23,694 bases of DNA. Origin: Flavobacterium psychrophilum (GTDB taxonomy: Bacteria > Bacteroidota > Bacteroidia > Flavobacteriales > Flavobacteriaceae). The stretch is taken from positions 1-23,694 of the forward strand of contig QFQM01000061.1 of the NCBI GenBank assembly GCA_003243255.1. The letters run 5' to 3'. This document shows, piece after piece, positions 15,210-22,926 of this stretch. A model generated the notes under the pieces. That model was given only the letters and a program-made list of their open reading frames with translations, was not told where the DNA came from and did no database searches. The stretch's first letter is position 1. Each line of letters opens with the position of its first letter. The position numbers were made by a program, and so were the translations under genes.

Positions 15210-16505
15210 TTAGTGTTTAATGATTTTTACATTGGCAGAAGAACCTTCTGCATTTACTTGCAGTATATATGTTCCTGCTGCTATGCCTGAAAGATCAATC
15301 TGAACAGTATTGCTGTTGTTGATGTTTCTTTCAATCACAGTCTGGCCAAGTAAATTGATTACAGCTACTTTCGATATTCCGGCATTATTAGACACGGTTA
15401 TGTTGTCTTTTGTCGGATTAGGGTAAACAGACAGATTAGCAAATTTAAATTCGTCCCTGTCTGCAACTTCACTAACTGTTATTGCCAAATAATCACTCTC
15501 ACAAGCCGAAGTTGTCTGTGTTACATAATAAGTAGCACCATCTTCCAGAACTGTGTCAGAGCTAATAGCAGTATATGTATTACCTTCTAAGGTATACCAT
15601 TGAGCTGAAGCTCCGGCATCTGTAGTTATAACCAGGTCAGCAACAGTATCACCTTCTTCATAAGTCTGGGTTGCAGCACCTGTTGGAGCATTCGGTATTA
15701 CATTTACTGTAACTGTAACCGTTGTGGCTGTACTTGTACATGTGCCTACAGTTTGGGTTACATAATAAGTTCCGGTCTCAAGTGCCGTACTTCCGTCAAT
15801 CGGCTGGCCTCCCTCTGTAGCAGACCAGTTTAAAACAGCTCCGGTTTCTCCGGTTGCTACAAGCTCTGCTGCTGTAGCGCCTGTACAAAATGCCTGATCC
15901 TGTGCTGTTGGTGCCGCTACAGTGTTAACTGTAACCTGAATTTCGGTAGCTGTGCTTGTACATGTACCTACAGTCTGCGTAACATAATAAGTTCCTGTCT
16001 CAAGTACTGTGTTATCAGCAAGTGGCTGTCCACCTTGAGTAGTTGACCATGCTAAAACAGCCCCGGTTTCTCCGTTAGCTACAAGATCTGCTACAGTTGC
16101 TCCTGCACAAAATGCCTGATCCTGTGCTGTTGGTGTTAATACAGTATTTATTGTAACCTGGATTGTTGTTGGAGTACTTTCGCACTGGTTAAGTGTTTGT
16201 GTAGCATAATAAGTGCCGGTTTGAAGTACGGTTGTTCCATCAAGAGCGTTACCTCCTATAGTTGAATACCATGTAACGGTTGCACCTGCTTCATAGTTTA
16301 CGGCAAGATCCTCGATAGTAGCACCTGCACAGAATGTTTGATCAGCAGCTCCCGGAGCAGGAGTTGTGTTTACAATAACCGATACTGAAGTGCTTGGGCT
16401 AACGCAATTGTTTAGTGTTTGTCTTACATAGTAAGTGCCTGTTGCAAGTAGAGTGTTTCCGGAAATTGCAGTTCCTCCTTCAGTAGCAGACCATTCAACA
16501 GTTGC
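15210..16505 (-). pseudogene. 3' part of split T9SS surface protein: Ig-like repeats and sorting domain
   Basis: These 431 codons continue the frame of the large gene beyond the TGA at 16506-16508. I translated every codon and found no other stop or frameshift before TAA at 15210-15212. They encode the second half of Ig-like repeat 6, then repeats 7-10 (about 72-75 aa each; WSTTQGG and TGTYYVTQT type motifs, similar to the CHU_C-associated Ig_7 family), and a C-terminal T9SS type A sorting domain: SVYPNPTKDNITV, VINLLGQTV, IDLSGIAAGTYILQV, ending VKIIKH. This domain normally directs export through the outer membrane and anchoring. No ATG start is apparent after the TGA, so the part is probably not translated on its own. 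Confidence 0.85.
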
Positions 16506-17702
16506 TCATGCCAATGTAGTTGCTGAAAGTTGAGAAGCTACAGCACCACTACAGAATGATTGTGCCGAAGCTGTTGGTGCCGCAGTACTGTTTACTACTA
16601 CTGTTACTGTTGTAGTAGTACTTTCACATGTATTAAGCGTCTGCGTTATGTAATAAGTTCCAGATGCAAGTGCTTCAGTCGATGCCAATGCAGCACCTCC
16701 CTGAGTCGTAGACCATTTAAAGGTTGCGCCTGTAAGTGTAACAGCCTGAAGGTTTGCTACTGTGGCTCCAATGCAGAATGTTTGTGTAGCGGTTGCAGTA
16801 GGAGCAGCAGTTGAATTGACAGTGACAGTTACCGATACCGGTGCACTTGTACATCCATTCAACGTTTGTGTTACAAAGTAGGTTCCCGAAGCAAGCTGAG
16901 TAGTCGTAGCAAGTGCGGTTCCGCCTTGAGTAGCTGACCAGGTAAATGTACCTCCGGCAACTCCTGTTGCAGAAAGGTTAGCTACAGTTGCTCCAATACA
17001 GAATGTTTGGGCTGCTGCTGTAGGAACAGGTGTACTATTGATTGTTACAACCACTTGTGTAGCTGTACTTGTACAGGTGCCAACAGTTTGAGTTACAAAA
17101 TAAGTGCCTGAAGTTACAGCAGTAGTTCCTGCAATAGCAGTTCCTCCCTGAGTAGCTGACCAGGTAAATGTTGCTCCCGTTGCTCCAGTTACAGTAAGTT
17201 GACTGAATGTTATGCCTGCGCAATGTGTTTGAGCAGCGGCAGTTGGAGGGTTTACTGTTGTCGTTGTAAGTACAACTGAAGTGGCCGGGCTTGTACAGCC
17301 ATTAGCTGTTTGTGTTACATAGAAAGTACCTGAAGTAACAGCAGTAGTTCCTGAAATAGCAGTTCCTCCCTGAGTAGCAGACCATGTAAACGTAGCACCT
17401 GTAGTACCTGACACAGCCAATTGGCTAAATGTTGTTCCGGTACATACTGTTTGAGCAGCAGCAGTTGGAGCATTCACAGTATTTACAGTAGCAGTAACAA
17501 GTGTTCTTGCACTTTCACATGAGTTAAGTGTTTGAGACACATAGTAGTTTCCGCTTACTATAGCAGTAGTAGAGGCCTGGGCTGTACCTCCCGCAGGAAT
17601 AGTGTACCAGTTCAGAGTGGCACCCGAAACCGCAGTAGCGCTTAGGTTAGCAATAGTGGCAGGTCCACATACTGTTTGTGCAGAAGCGGCAGTTGGAGCA
17701 GC
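15484..17702 (-). repeat. Array of ten Ig-like repeats (about 222 nt each)
   Basis: Ten repeats of 69-75 codons lie head to tail at the 3' end of the surface-protein gene. Each starts with a PTAxxQxFCxGA-like word, has a WSATQGG-like core and ends with TGTYYVTQTLNxCxS followed by a VTVN strand. DNA identity is patchy but high in places: a 24-nt block at 17133-17156 recurs exactly at 17355-17378, one 222-nt unit away. Repeats 1-6 are nearly uncharged, while 7-10 carry many Asp and Glu. Confidence 0.85.
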
Positions 17703-20700
17703 AGGTGCAAGGCATGTTGTCATAAAAGTGCCTCCCATATAGGCAGAACTACATATTGCGTTTGTAGCTCTAACCCTAAAGAAATAGTTTGTTAGCGGAG
17801 AAAGTCCTGTTACATTGTATGAAGTACCTGTTGTTACCGCAAATGGAGATCCTGCTACAGGGGTAGTTAGGGCTGCATCAGAATATACTTCTAATGTGTA
17901 AGATGTAGCAGCAGCACTTGTTGCAGTTAATGTCCAGCTAATAGTAGCATTGTTTCCTGCCGGTGTTGTGCTTGTAGTTGCCAATACCGGGCACTCATCG
18001 ATTTGTTTTCCTGATACTGCGAAGATGTTTGGTACAGGAGAGGTAGCGCCGGTTGAAGTTTTAGTGATCTCAATTGATGCTACAACTTTACTTTGATTCT
18101 CTGCTAATACAGGAATGTCAATATAAAATACCTTAGCATTTCCTGTTTCTGCTGTACCGTTATTATCGGCTCTGTTTACACGCCCGATGTTGCTGATAAG
18201 TGCAGGTTGTGCAGTTGTACCGTTCTGGTACCAGTCTATAAGTGTGGTAGTTGTTACAGGTGTTTGTGATGTTCCGTCCTGAAAGTTTACTTTCGATGTG
18301 ATAGTTGAAGCGCCACTTCCCGAAGTAAGGGCCAAATAGACATTAGTAAGCTTTTTAGGAGCAGTAAGAGTAAGTGTGCCTACCTGATTTTGTGCCGGTA
18401 ATCGCAATGCATTATTACCTGAATAGTCAGCAAATAAAAAGCTTAATGCAGGTATAGCAGTTGTAGTAAGCGTTCTGTTTACAGGTAAACCAGCTGTAGT
18501 AACCGTACCTGCAATCCTTTCATAGTCAATTGCCATGTAGGCATTATTTACAGCATCGATATCATTTGTAGTAGATGTTTTTGCAATACCTGTTCCGTTA
18601 GCGATTACATCATCGCCAAGGCCTGTTACTGTAAGTGGTGTATAGTTGTTTTGAGCTGTAAAGTTAGATACTGTAGACCATGTGTCAGTAAAACAGGCAG
18701 CTGTTTGTGTTTTAACCCTGTAGTAATAAGTTACGCCATTTGTTAACCCTGTTAGCGCATAGCTTGTAGCAGGTGATGTTACTGTTACAGCACTACCGAA
18801 TTGGTTGTTAAGGGTGTTGTCAGTATAAACTTCAATAGTGTATGTTGCAGCAGCACCGTTTTTACCGACAACTGATGACCAGTTTAATAGGGCAGATGTA
18901 CTTGTAATGTTACTTGCACTTGCATTAACTACTGCTTTAGCGCAACTAAGTCCATTTGCTGTAGCGGCAGATGTGCTGTAAATAGGGCCCAGACATGATG
19001 CTCCACCATCATTATAAGCGTAAAGGAAATAGTAGTAACGTGTATTGGGTGCTGTAAAATCTACAAAACCGGCAATCGTTGCAGCATTAGCAATGATAAT
19101 TCCGCCACCAAAAGCAGCTCCTACTGTATAAACAGTTTTGTCTACAGGAGTTTCGGTTAGTGTAGCTTCTGTACTGCGGATAAGCATATAATTTGTCGGA
19201 GCAGTTGTAGAGCTTGCAGTTAGTGTCATGCCTGTTGTAGTAGGCAGAGTGATTGCAAGTGAAGGTACAACCGGTACGGTACAATCAGCAGGAGTAGCAA
19301 CAACGGCTATCGTATAGTCTTCTGTGTCACTGTATGAAAGGTTTCCGCATGCAGTAATAGTTGTACTGTTGCTGGAGCTTCTTAATCTTAATCTATAGTT
19401 TCCAATAGGCGTTCCTGCAGGTATTGTAATAGTACTGCTATAAGTTGTTGCTCCTGTTGGGATAGTTACAATGGCCTCATTTGTATCATCAAAATCACCA
19501 TCAGCGTTCCAGTCGGCAAAAACGGATATTTTGGTACTCGTACTGTATCGAGTTCCGTTAAAGTTAAATGTGGTTCCTGCAGCTTTGGTTACAACCTGTG
19601 AACTAAAGTTGCCATAAGCATTGCTGGTCGGTGTGGTATTATTAATATTTGTATAACCTCCTGTTGTGGTAAAGTTGGTTATATAATATAATGTAGTGTT
19701 AGTAGTTGTTGCAGCACAATATGCAGGGGTAAATATTCCGGTGATGTAATCTGAGGAACATGTTCCATTATTGGCTCTTACTCTGTAATAATATGGAGTG
19801 TCCAGGGTAAGTCCTGTAACCAGCTGTGAAGTTCCTGTAAGTCCGGTAAAAGGAGATCCCGGGCCAGGTGTAGTGTAGGCAGCGTCAGTATATACCTCAA
19901 GAGTATAAGTTACAGATCCTCCTGCTGTTCCTGCACCGCCTAATGTCCAGCTAATTGTTCCTGATGTAGTAGAGCTGACAGCAGCATTTGCAGATGCAAG
20001 ATATGGACAAGGAGAAACAAGTCTTCCTGAAACAGCAAATATGTTAGGGATTTTGCTTTCAGTAGCGTTTGTAGTTGTTTTTGTAAACTTGACTGCGTTA
20101 ACCAGCTTTGTCTGGTTGGCTGCATCAATGTTTAATGTTAGCTGGAAAATTCTAAAGTTGTTAGGCGTACCTGATACAGCACCCGTTGTTCTTTTTACCC
20201 TTCCAATACCGGTTGTAATTACCGGAGGGTTTGATGCAGCAGTATCATCCCAGTTTATGGCACTTAGTCCAGTTACTGTTTGTGTGGATCCGTCACTAAA
20301 CTGAATTTCTGCATCAAATGTAGAAGTTCCGTCTCCTGAGGCAACTGCTACATAAATGTTGTATAAAGCTGCAGGTTGCGTTAATGTTAAAGTGCCAAAG
20401 TCTCCTGTGGCAGATAATCTTAGGGAATTATTTGTTGAATAATCCTGTAAGATATAATTAAGTCCCGTTATATTTGGACTAGTAAGTCCTCTGCTTAATG
20501 GTAGTCCATAAGTTAAAGCGGCATCGGTGGCATTTAATTTATAGTCTCTCGACATATATGCAAAGTTTGCACTCGCATTTGAATTATTGTCAACCGAATT
20601 TGTTGTTGAGTTTAATGGAGAGCCTACGCCATTTGCAATAACGTCATGGTTAAACCCGGTAACATCAAGTGGAGTTAATCCCATTTGTGCTACAAAGTTT

Positions 20701-21071
20701 CCTGTTGCATAATCGGTACAGGCAGCGTCATTAGTTTTAACCCTGTAATAATACGTAGCACCGTTGGATAATCCGCTTAGCGCATAGCTTGTTGCTGATA
20801 CAGTTGGATAAACACCAAACGGAGCTGTAAATGCTGCATTTGTGTGAACTTCCAGTGTATATGTAGCAGTTGGATAAGCTTCAACAGGATTCCAGTTAAT
20901 CTTTGCTGAAGATGATGTTATGTTACTAACTCCTGCTATTGCCGGAGCACATTGCGACCATCCCTTTAGCCCTGTAAGCAGAAGTACTGCCAAAGCGAGC
21001 TTCGGAATGAATAAAGTTTTTTTTTCGGGGAGTAAAAGTTTACGTACCCGGATTGGTAAATTTAGGTTCAT
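16506..21071 (-). CDS. Large secreted FN3/GEVED/Ig-like surface protein, prematurely stopped
   Basis: The visible product is 1521 aa from the ATG at 21071 (a TTG at 21080 is also in frame). Residue numbers here count from that TTG. A signal peptide is at about 20-43 (LALAVLLLTGLKGWSQ). Then: FN3-like domain (44-131), an unnamed roughly 215-aa domain ending PNIFAVSG (136-353), FN3-like (357-452), a GEVED-like domain (about 455-595; FADWNADGDFDD and SDTEDYTI), another FN3-like segment (about 600-705), FN3-like (712-808), a second copy of the unnamed domain (about 813-1033), FN3-like (about 1036-1125), and Ig-like repeats 1-5 plus part of 6. It is rich in Thr, Ser, Ala. The reading frame stops at TGA 16506-16508, before the T9SS sorting domain. 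It probably acted as a surface adhesin or ligand binder; as it stands it would lack its export signal. No good promoter is seen upstream. Confidence 0.85.
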   Translation of the reverse strand: MNLNLPIRVRKLLLPEKKTLFIPKLALAVLLLTGLKGWSQCAPAIAGVSNITSSSAKINWNPVEAYPTATYTLEVHTNAAFTAPFGVYPTVSATSYALSGLSNGATYYYRVKTNDAACTDYATGNFVAQMGLTPLDVTGFNHDVIANGVGSPLNSTTNSVDNNSNASANFAYMSRDYKLNATDAALTYGLPLSRGLTSPNITGLNYILQDYSTNNSLRLSATGDFGTLTLTQPAALYNIYVAVASGDGTSTFDAEIQFSDGSTQTVTGLSAINWDDTAASNPPVITTGIGRVKRTTGAVSGTPNNFRIFQLTLNIDAANQTKLVNAVKFTKTTTNATESKIPNIFAVSGRLVSPCPYLASANAAVSSTTSGTISWTLGGAGTAGGSVTYTLEVYTDAAYTTPGPGSPFTGLTGTSQLVTGLTLDTPYYYRVRANNGTCSSDYITGIFTPAYCAATTTNTTLYYITNFTTTGGYTNINNTTPTSNAYGNFSSQVVTKAAGTTFNFNGTRYSTSTKISVFADWNADGDFDDTNEAIVTIPTGATTYSSTITIPAGTPIGNYRLRLRSSSNSTTITACGNLSYSDTEDYTIAVVATPADCTVPVVPSLAITLPTTTGMTLTASSTTAPTNYMLIRSTEATLTETPVDKTVYTVGAAFGGGIIIANAATIAGFVDFTAPNTRYYYFLYAYNDGGASCLGPIYSTSAATANGLSCAKAVVNASASNITSTSALLNWSSVVGKNGAAATYTIEVYTDNTLNNQFGSAVTVTSPATSYALTGLTNGVTYYYRVKTQTAACFTDTWSTVSNFTAQNNYTPLTVTGLGDDVIANGTGIAKTSTTNDIDAVNNAYMAIDYERIAGTVTTAGLPVNRTLTTTAIPALSFLFADYSGNNALRLPAQNQVGTLTLTAPKKLTNVYLALTSGSGASTITSKVNFQDGTSQTPVTTTTLIDWYQNGTTAQPALISNIGRVNRADNNGTAETGNAKVFYIDIPVLAENQSKVVASIEITKTSTGATSPVPNIFAVSGKQIDECPVLATTSTTPAGNNATISWTLTATSAAATSYTLEVYSDAALTTPVAGSPFAVTTGTSYNVTGLSPLTNYFFRVRATNAICSSAYMGGTFMTTCLAPAAPTAASAQTVCGPATIANLSATAVSGATLNWYTIPAGGTAQASTTAIVSGNYYVSQTLNSCESARTLVTATVNTVNAPTAAAQTVCTGTTFSQLAVSGTTGATFTWSATQGGTAISGTTAVTSGTFYVTQTANGCTSPATSVVLTTTTVNPPTAAAQTHCAGITFSQLTVTGATGATFTWSATQGGTAIAGTTAVTSGTYFVTQTVGTCTSTATQVVVTINSTPVPTAAAQTFCIGATVANLSATGVAGGTFTWSATQGGTALATTTQLASGTYFVTQTLNGCTSAPVSVTVTVNSTAAPTATATQTFCIGATVANLQAVTLTGATFKWSTTQGGAALASTEALASGTYYITQTLNTCESTTTTVTVVVNSTAAPTASAQSFCSGAVASQLSATTLA

Positions 21072-21080
21072 AAAAAACAA

Positions 21081-21476
21081 TAAATGTGTTAATAGGGTGA
21101 TGATTAATTAAACTAAATGTTATTAATTTGGAAAATTAACGATAAAATTCACTTAAAATCCGATGAACGACACTTCTTGTTAAAATATCACAATATTGTT
21201 AATTTGTGTTAATAAGTTATTCATTTTCAGTATCGTAGTTTACTTACGATTTTTTTGATTGAAAATAGTTTATTATTGATAAGCTAGTTGGGTTTTTGAG
21301 GTTTGATAAAAATATATGGTTTGGAAAAAGTAAGTTGTTGCGATTTCAATATTTAAGATGCAATATAAGAGTGGTGATCATCAGAGGGGAATCAGGGGTG
21401 AAAAACAGCATAATTCTGTAACAATAACTAATTTTTATAACTGATTTTGCAATCAAATTGTAGGATTTCGACGGGA
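21081..21476. other. AT-rich non-coding spacer upstream of the surface-protein gene
   Basis: No credible gene is seen on either strand. The DNA is very AT-rich. The only clear structure is a nested inverted repeat: ATTTTCA at about 21223-21229 with TGAAAAT at about 21259-21266, enclosing ATCGTA/TACGAT (about 21232-21250) followed by a run of seven T on the + strand, which has the look of a weak terminator although no + strand gene precedes it. The promoter of the - strand surface-protein gene should lie here, but I find no exact TAnnTTTG on that strand. Confidence 0.5.
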
Positions 21477-21484
21477 TATTTTTG
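21458..21484 (+). promoter_or_regulatory. Candidate Bacteroidota promoter on the + strand
   Basis: TATTTTTG (21477-21484) matches TAnnTTTG, and TTG (21458-21460) lies 16 nt upstream, close to the usual -33 spacing. Transcription would start near 21490. The only sequence downstream on this strand before a terminator is about 90 nt without a convincing ORF. Confidence 0.45.
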
Positions 21485-21489
21485 CACTC

Positions 21490-21580
21490 AAAAGCTAATA
21501 GTTGAAAAATGACAAAAAAAAGATGCGATTTTAAGTTAGGACTAAATAAAAAAATCCCGAATCATGTTCGGGATTTTTTT
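21490..21580 (+). ncRNA. Possible short transcript opposite the cupin gene 3' end
   Basis: A promoter-like pair at 21458-21484 and a perfect terminator hairpin at 21548-21580 bracket about 90 nt on the + strand. The transcript would end where the convergent cupin gene ends, sharing its terminator. It contains an ATG at about 21509, but the frame runs through the terminator into DNA antisense to the cupin gene and is probably not coding. A small RNA is possible; the evidence is only the two flanking signals. Confidence 0.25.
21548..21580 (-). terminator. Bidirectional intrinsic terminator after the cupin gene
   Basis: AAAAAAATCCCGAA (21548-21561) pairs perfectly over 14 bp with 21567-21580, with a 5-nt loop. 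Both strands end the hairpin in a run of seven T. The cupin stop codon at 21579-21581 overlaps the edge of the stem, so translation and termination are tightly packed. Confidence 0.85.
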
Positions 21581-22445
21581 ATTTGCTTATCAGTGCATTG
21601 GTTCTGCGAATGGCTTCCTGGTCTTTATAGTCCAGCCAGGCCTGCCCTTTGCGTTTTCGCATCCAGTTATCATAAAGTCGATTGAAGGTTACATTGGCAA
21701 AACCTTTTATCAGGTTTGAAGGCCTTCCTGCCAATGATCGTAAACTCAGAGAGAACCCCGGAGTCATATATTTCATATAATGCCACCATCCTTCGGGCAT
21801 GTAGAGCATTTCGCCATGTTTCAGGTTGGTGATGTATGGTTTTACCATTTTTAAGGCAGGAAATTTTTCGAAATCAGGATTGTCAAAATCAATATCTTCA
21901 TTGCATATCCATGAGTAGGGAAGACGGTACATGTATTTAGTTTCTTTGGGGTCTACCAGTACACACTGCTTTTCTCCGGCAAAATGAAAATGGAAGATAT
22001 TCGGGAAATCTATATCATAATGCATGAATACTTTCGCATTTTCTCCTCCAAAGAAAACCAAAGGCAGGCTTTTTATAAGGTTCAATCCCAGATTGGGCCA
22101 TTTCATATCTTCTTTCATTGTCGGTACATCTTTCATGAGGTTGTATAAAAAGATGCGTAAGTCCGTTGGGCCTTTTTCCAGTATGTCAATGTATTCACTC
22201 ATTGTCATTTTAAAGTCAGGCTCGTTTACTTTTTTGGTATAGTCTGTTTTGCGGCTGTCATACAGCGGTACAATCTTATCTCCGGCAACTTCTCTTATAA
22301 AGTCAAGATTCCATTTTGTAAACGCCGGCCAGTCTTCAATCTGATTGGTAATCACAACTGGTTTCTGTGGTTTATAGTAATTCTCTATAAACTCTTTCTT
22401 GGTTAATTTCTCAACCCGTTCTATCTCTATATATTCAAAACTCAT
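21579..22445 (-). CDS. Cupin-like (JmjC/Cupin_8) domain protein
   Basis: This 288-aa soluble protein belongs to the cupin-like/JmjC superfamily of Fe(II)- and 2-oxoglutarate-dependent oxygenases. Seen: the N-terminal KPVVITNQIEDWPA (28-41), typical of Cupin_8 proteins; the metal motif HYD (H142, D144); a GEKQCVLVDP strand (157-166) of the kind that binds 2-oxoglutarate; then GEMLYMPEGWWHYM (211-224) with distal ligand H222. All three metal ligands are present, so it is probably an active hydroxylase. The substrate is unknown; relatives hydroxylate proteins or small molecules. The ATG at 22445 lies about 40 nt behind a good -7 element. It is monocistronic, with its own terminator. Confidence 0.88.
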   Translation of the reverse strand: MSFEYIEIERVEKLTKKEFIENYYKPQKPVVITNQIEDWPAFTKWNLDFIREVAGDKIVPLYDSRKTDYTKKVNEPDFKMTMSEYIDILEKGPTDLRIFLYNLMKDVPTMKEDMKWPNLGLNLIKSLPLVFFGGENAKVFMHYDIDFPNIFHFHFAGEKQCVLVDPKETKYMYRLPYSWICNEDIDFDNPDFEKFPALKMVKPYITNLKHGEMLYMPEGWWHYMKYMTPGFSLSLRSLAGRPSNLIKGFANVTFNRLYDNWMRKRKGQAWLDYKDQEAIRRTNALISK

Positions 22446-22485
22446 TTTTAATACTAATAAGGTGCAGCCGTAGTTGACTGTGACT

Positions 22486-22493
22486 CAAATGTA
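22486..22493 (-). promoter_or_regulatory. -7 promoter element of the cupin-like gene
   Basis: On the - strand this reads TACATTTG, an exact match to TAnnTTTG. The predicted start of transcription, near 22480, gives a leader of about 35 nt before the ATG at 22445. A -33 TTG at ideal spacing is not evident. Confidence 0.55.
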
Positions 22494-22533
22494 CTAAAAA
22501 ACTCAATGTTATTTAAAGTTGTTATAAATAAAG

Positions 22534-22555
22534 AAACCCTCTGTAAAGAGGGTTT
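22534..22555 (-). terminator. Intrinsic terminator after the small membrane protein gene
   Basis: AAACCCTCT (22534-22542) pairs perfectly with AGAGGGTTT (22547-22555), loop GTAA. On the - strand the stem is followed by CTTTATTTAT, a broken T-rich tail. It lies 27 nt beyond the stop codon of the 52-aa gene and separates it from the cupin-like gene. Confidence 0.75.
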
Positions 22556-22582
22556 TATCTTGTTGTTTTAAGGTAATTGTGT

Positions 22583-22741
22583 TTACGGCCTGTTTCCTGT
22601 TGCCAGTCTGTAAAGTACACCTATAATTGCAAGTACTAATAATATATGGATAAGGCTGCCTACTGCCTGACCGAATCCAAAATATCCTACTGCCCATCCT
22701 ATTAAAAGGATTACTACTATTAACCAGATTAAATCTCTCAT
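22583..22741 (-). CDS. Small lmo0937-type membrane protein
   Basis: A 52-aa ORF begins MRDLIWLIVVILLIGWAVG and ends LYRLATGNRP. It has two hydrophobic segments (about 4-20 and 28-44) joined by a Gly/Phe turn (YFGFGQAVGS), so it is a small hairpin-like inner-membrane protein. The pattern matches the lmo0937 family of tiny membrane proteins, common in Bacteroidota, whose function is unknown; some are stress-induced, but I cannot show that here. Another frame across the same region is open but has no membrane pattern and is a shadow. A terminator hairpin follows. TAATTTTA on the - strand at about 22770, one base from TAnnTTTG, may be its -7 element. Confidence 0.85.
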   Translation of the reverse strand: MRDLIWLIVVILLIGWAVGYFGFGQAVGSLIHILLVLAIIGVLYRLATGNRP

Positions 22742-22896
22742 GACGTTATATTTTAAATTAGTTAGTGAGATAAAATTACTTTATTAATGTGGTAGGCGTT
22801 AATTAATTAAGAATCCTTTAATAGCCAAAAATTTCTTAATAAAATTGTGGCTGAAATAAAATAAATAAAAACAGGAGCGTAGAAGTTTTAATTAAG

Positions 22897-22904
22897 TATT
22901 TTTG
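22897..22904 (+). promoter_or_regulatory. -7 promoter element of the kynurenine 3-monooxygenase gene
   Basis: TATTTTTG matches TAnnTTTG exactly and lies 22 nt before the ATG at 22927. The leader would be about 15 nt. A clear -33 TTG is not seen in the AT-rich sequence upstream. Confidence 0.6.
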
Positions 22905-22926
22905 TGATTGTTATAGAATAAATTTC

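Noticed and set aside
16506..16508. UGA recoded as glycine, as in some candidate phyla
   Set aside because: The TGA sits at a Gly position and none of the complete genes here ends in TGA, which fits the idea at first sight. But glycine is encoded everywhere else by GGN, with only one in-frame TGA in about 6,000 codons, and the gene content is typical of Flavobacteriaceae, which favour TAA. A point mutation or sequence error is simpler.
15484..17702. CRISPR array or satellite DNA in the regularly spaced repeats
   Set aside because: The 222-nt period is a multiple of three, repeats are diverged and keep an open protein frame, so they are protein-domain repeats.
22509..22697. 62-aa - strand ORF overlapping the lmo0937-type gene
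   Set aside because: It is out of frame with the 52-aa gene, runs through the terminator hairpin, and shows no membrane or domain pattern. The 52-aa frame has a clear family-like sequence.
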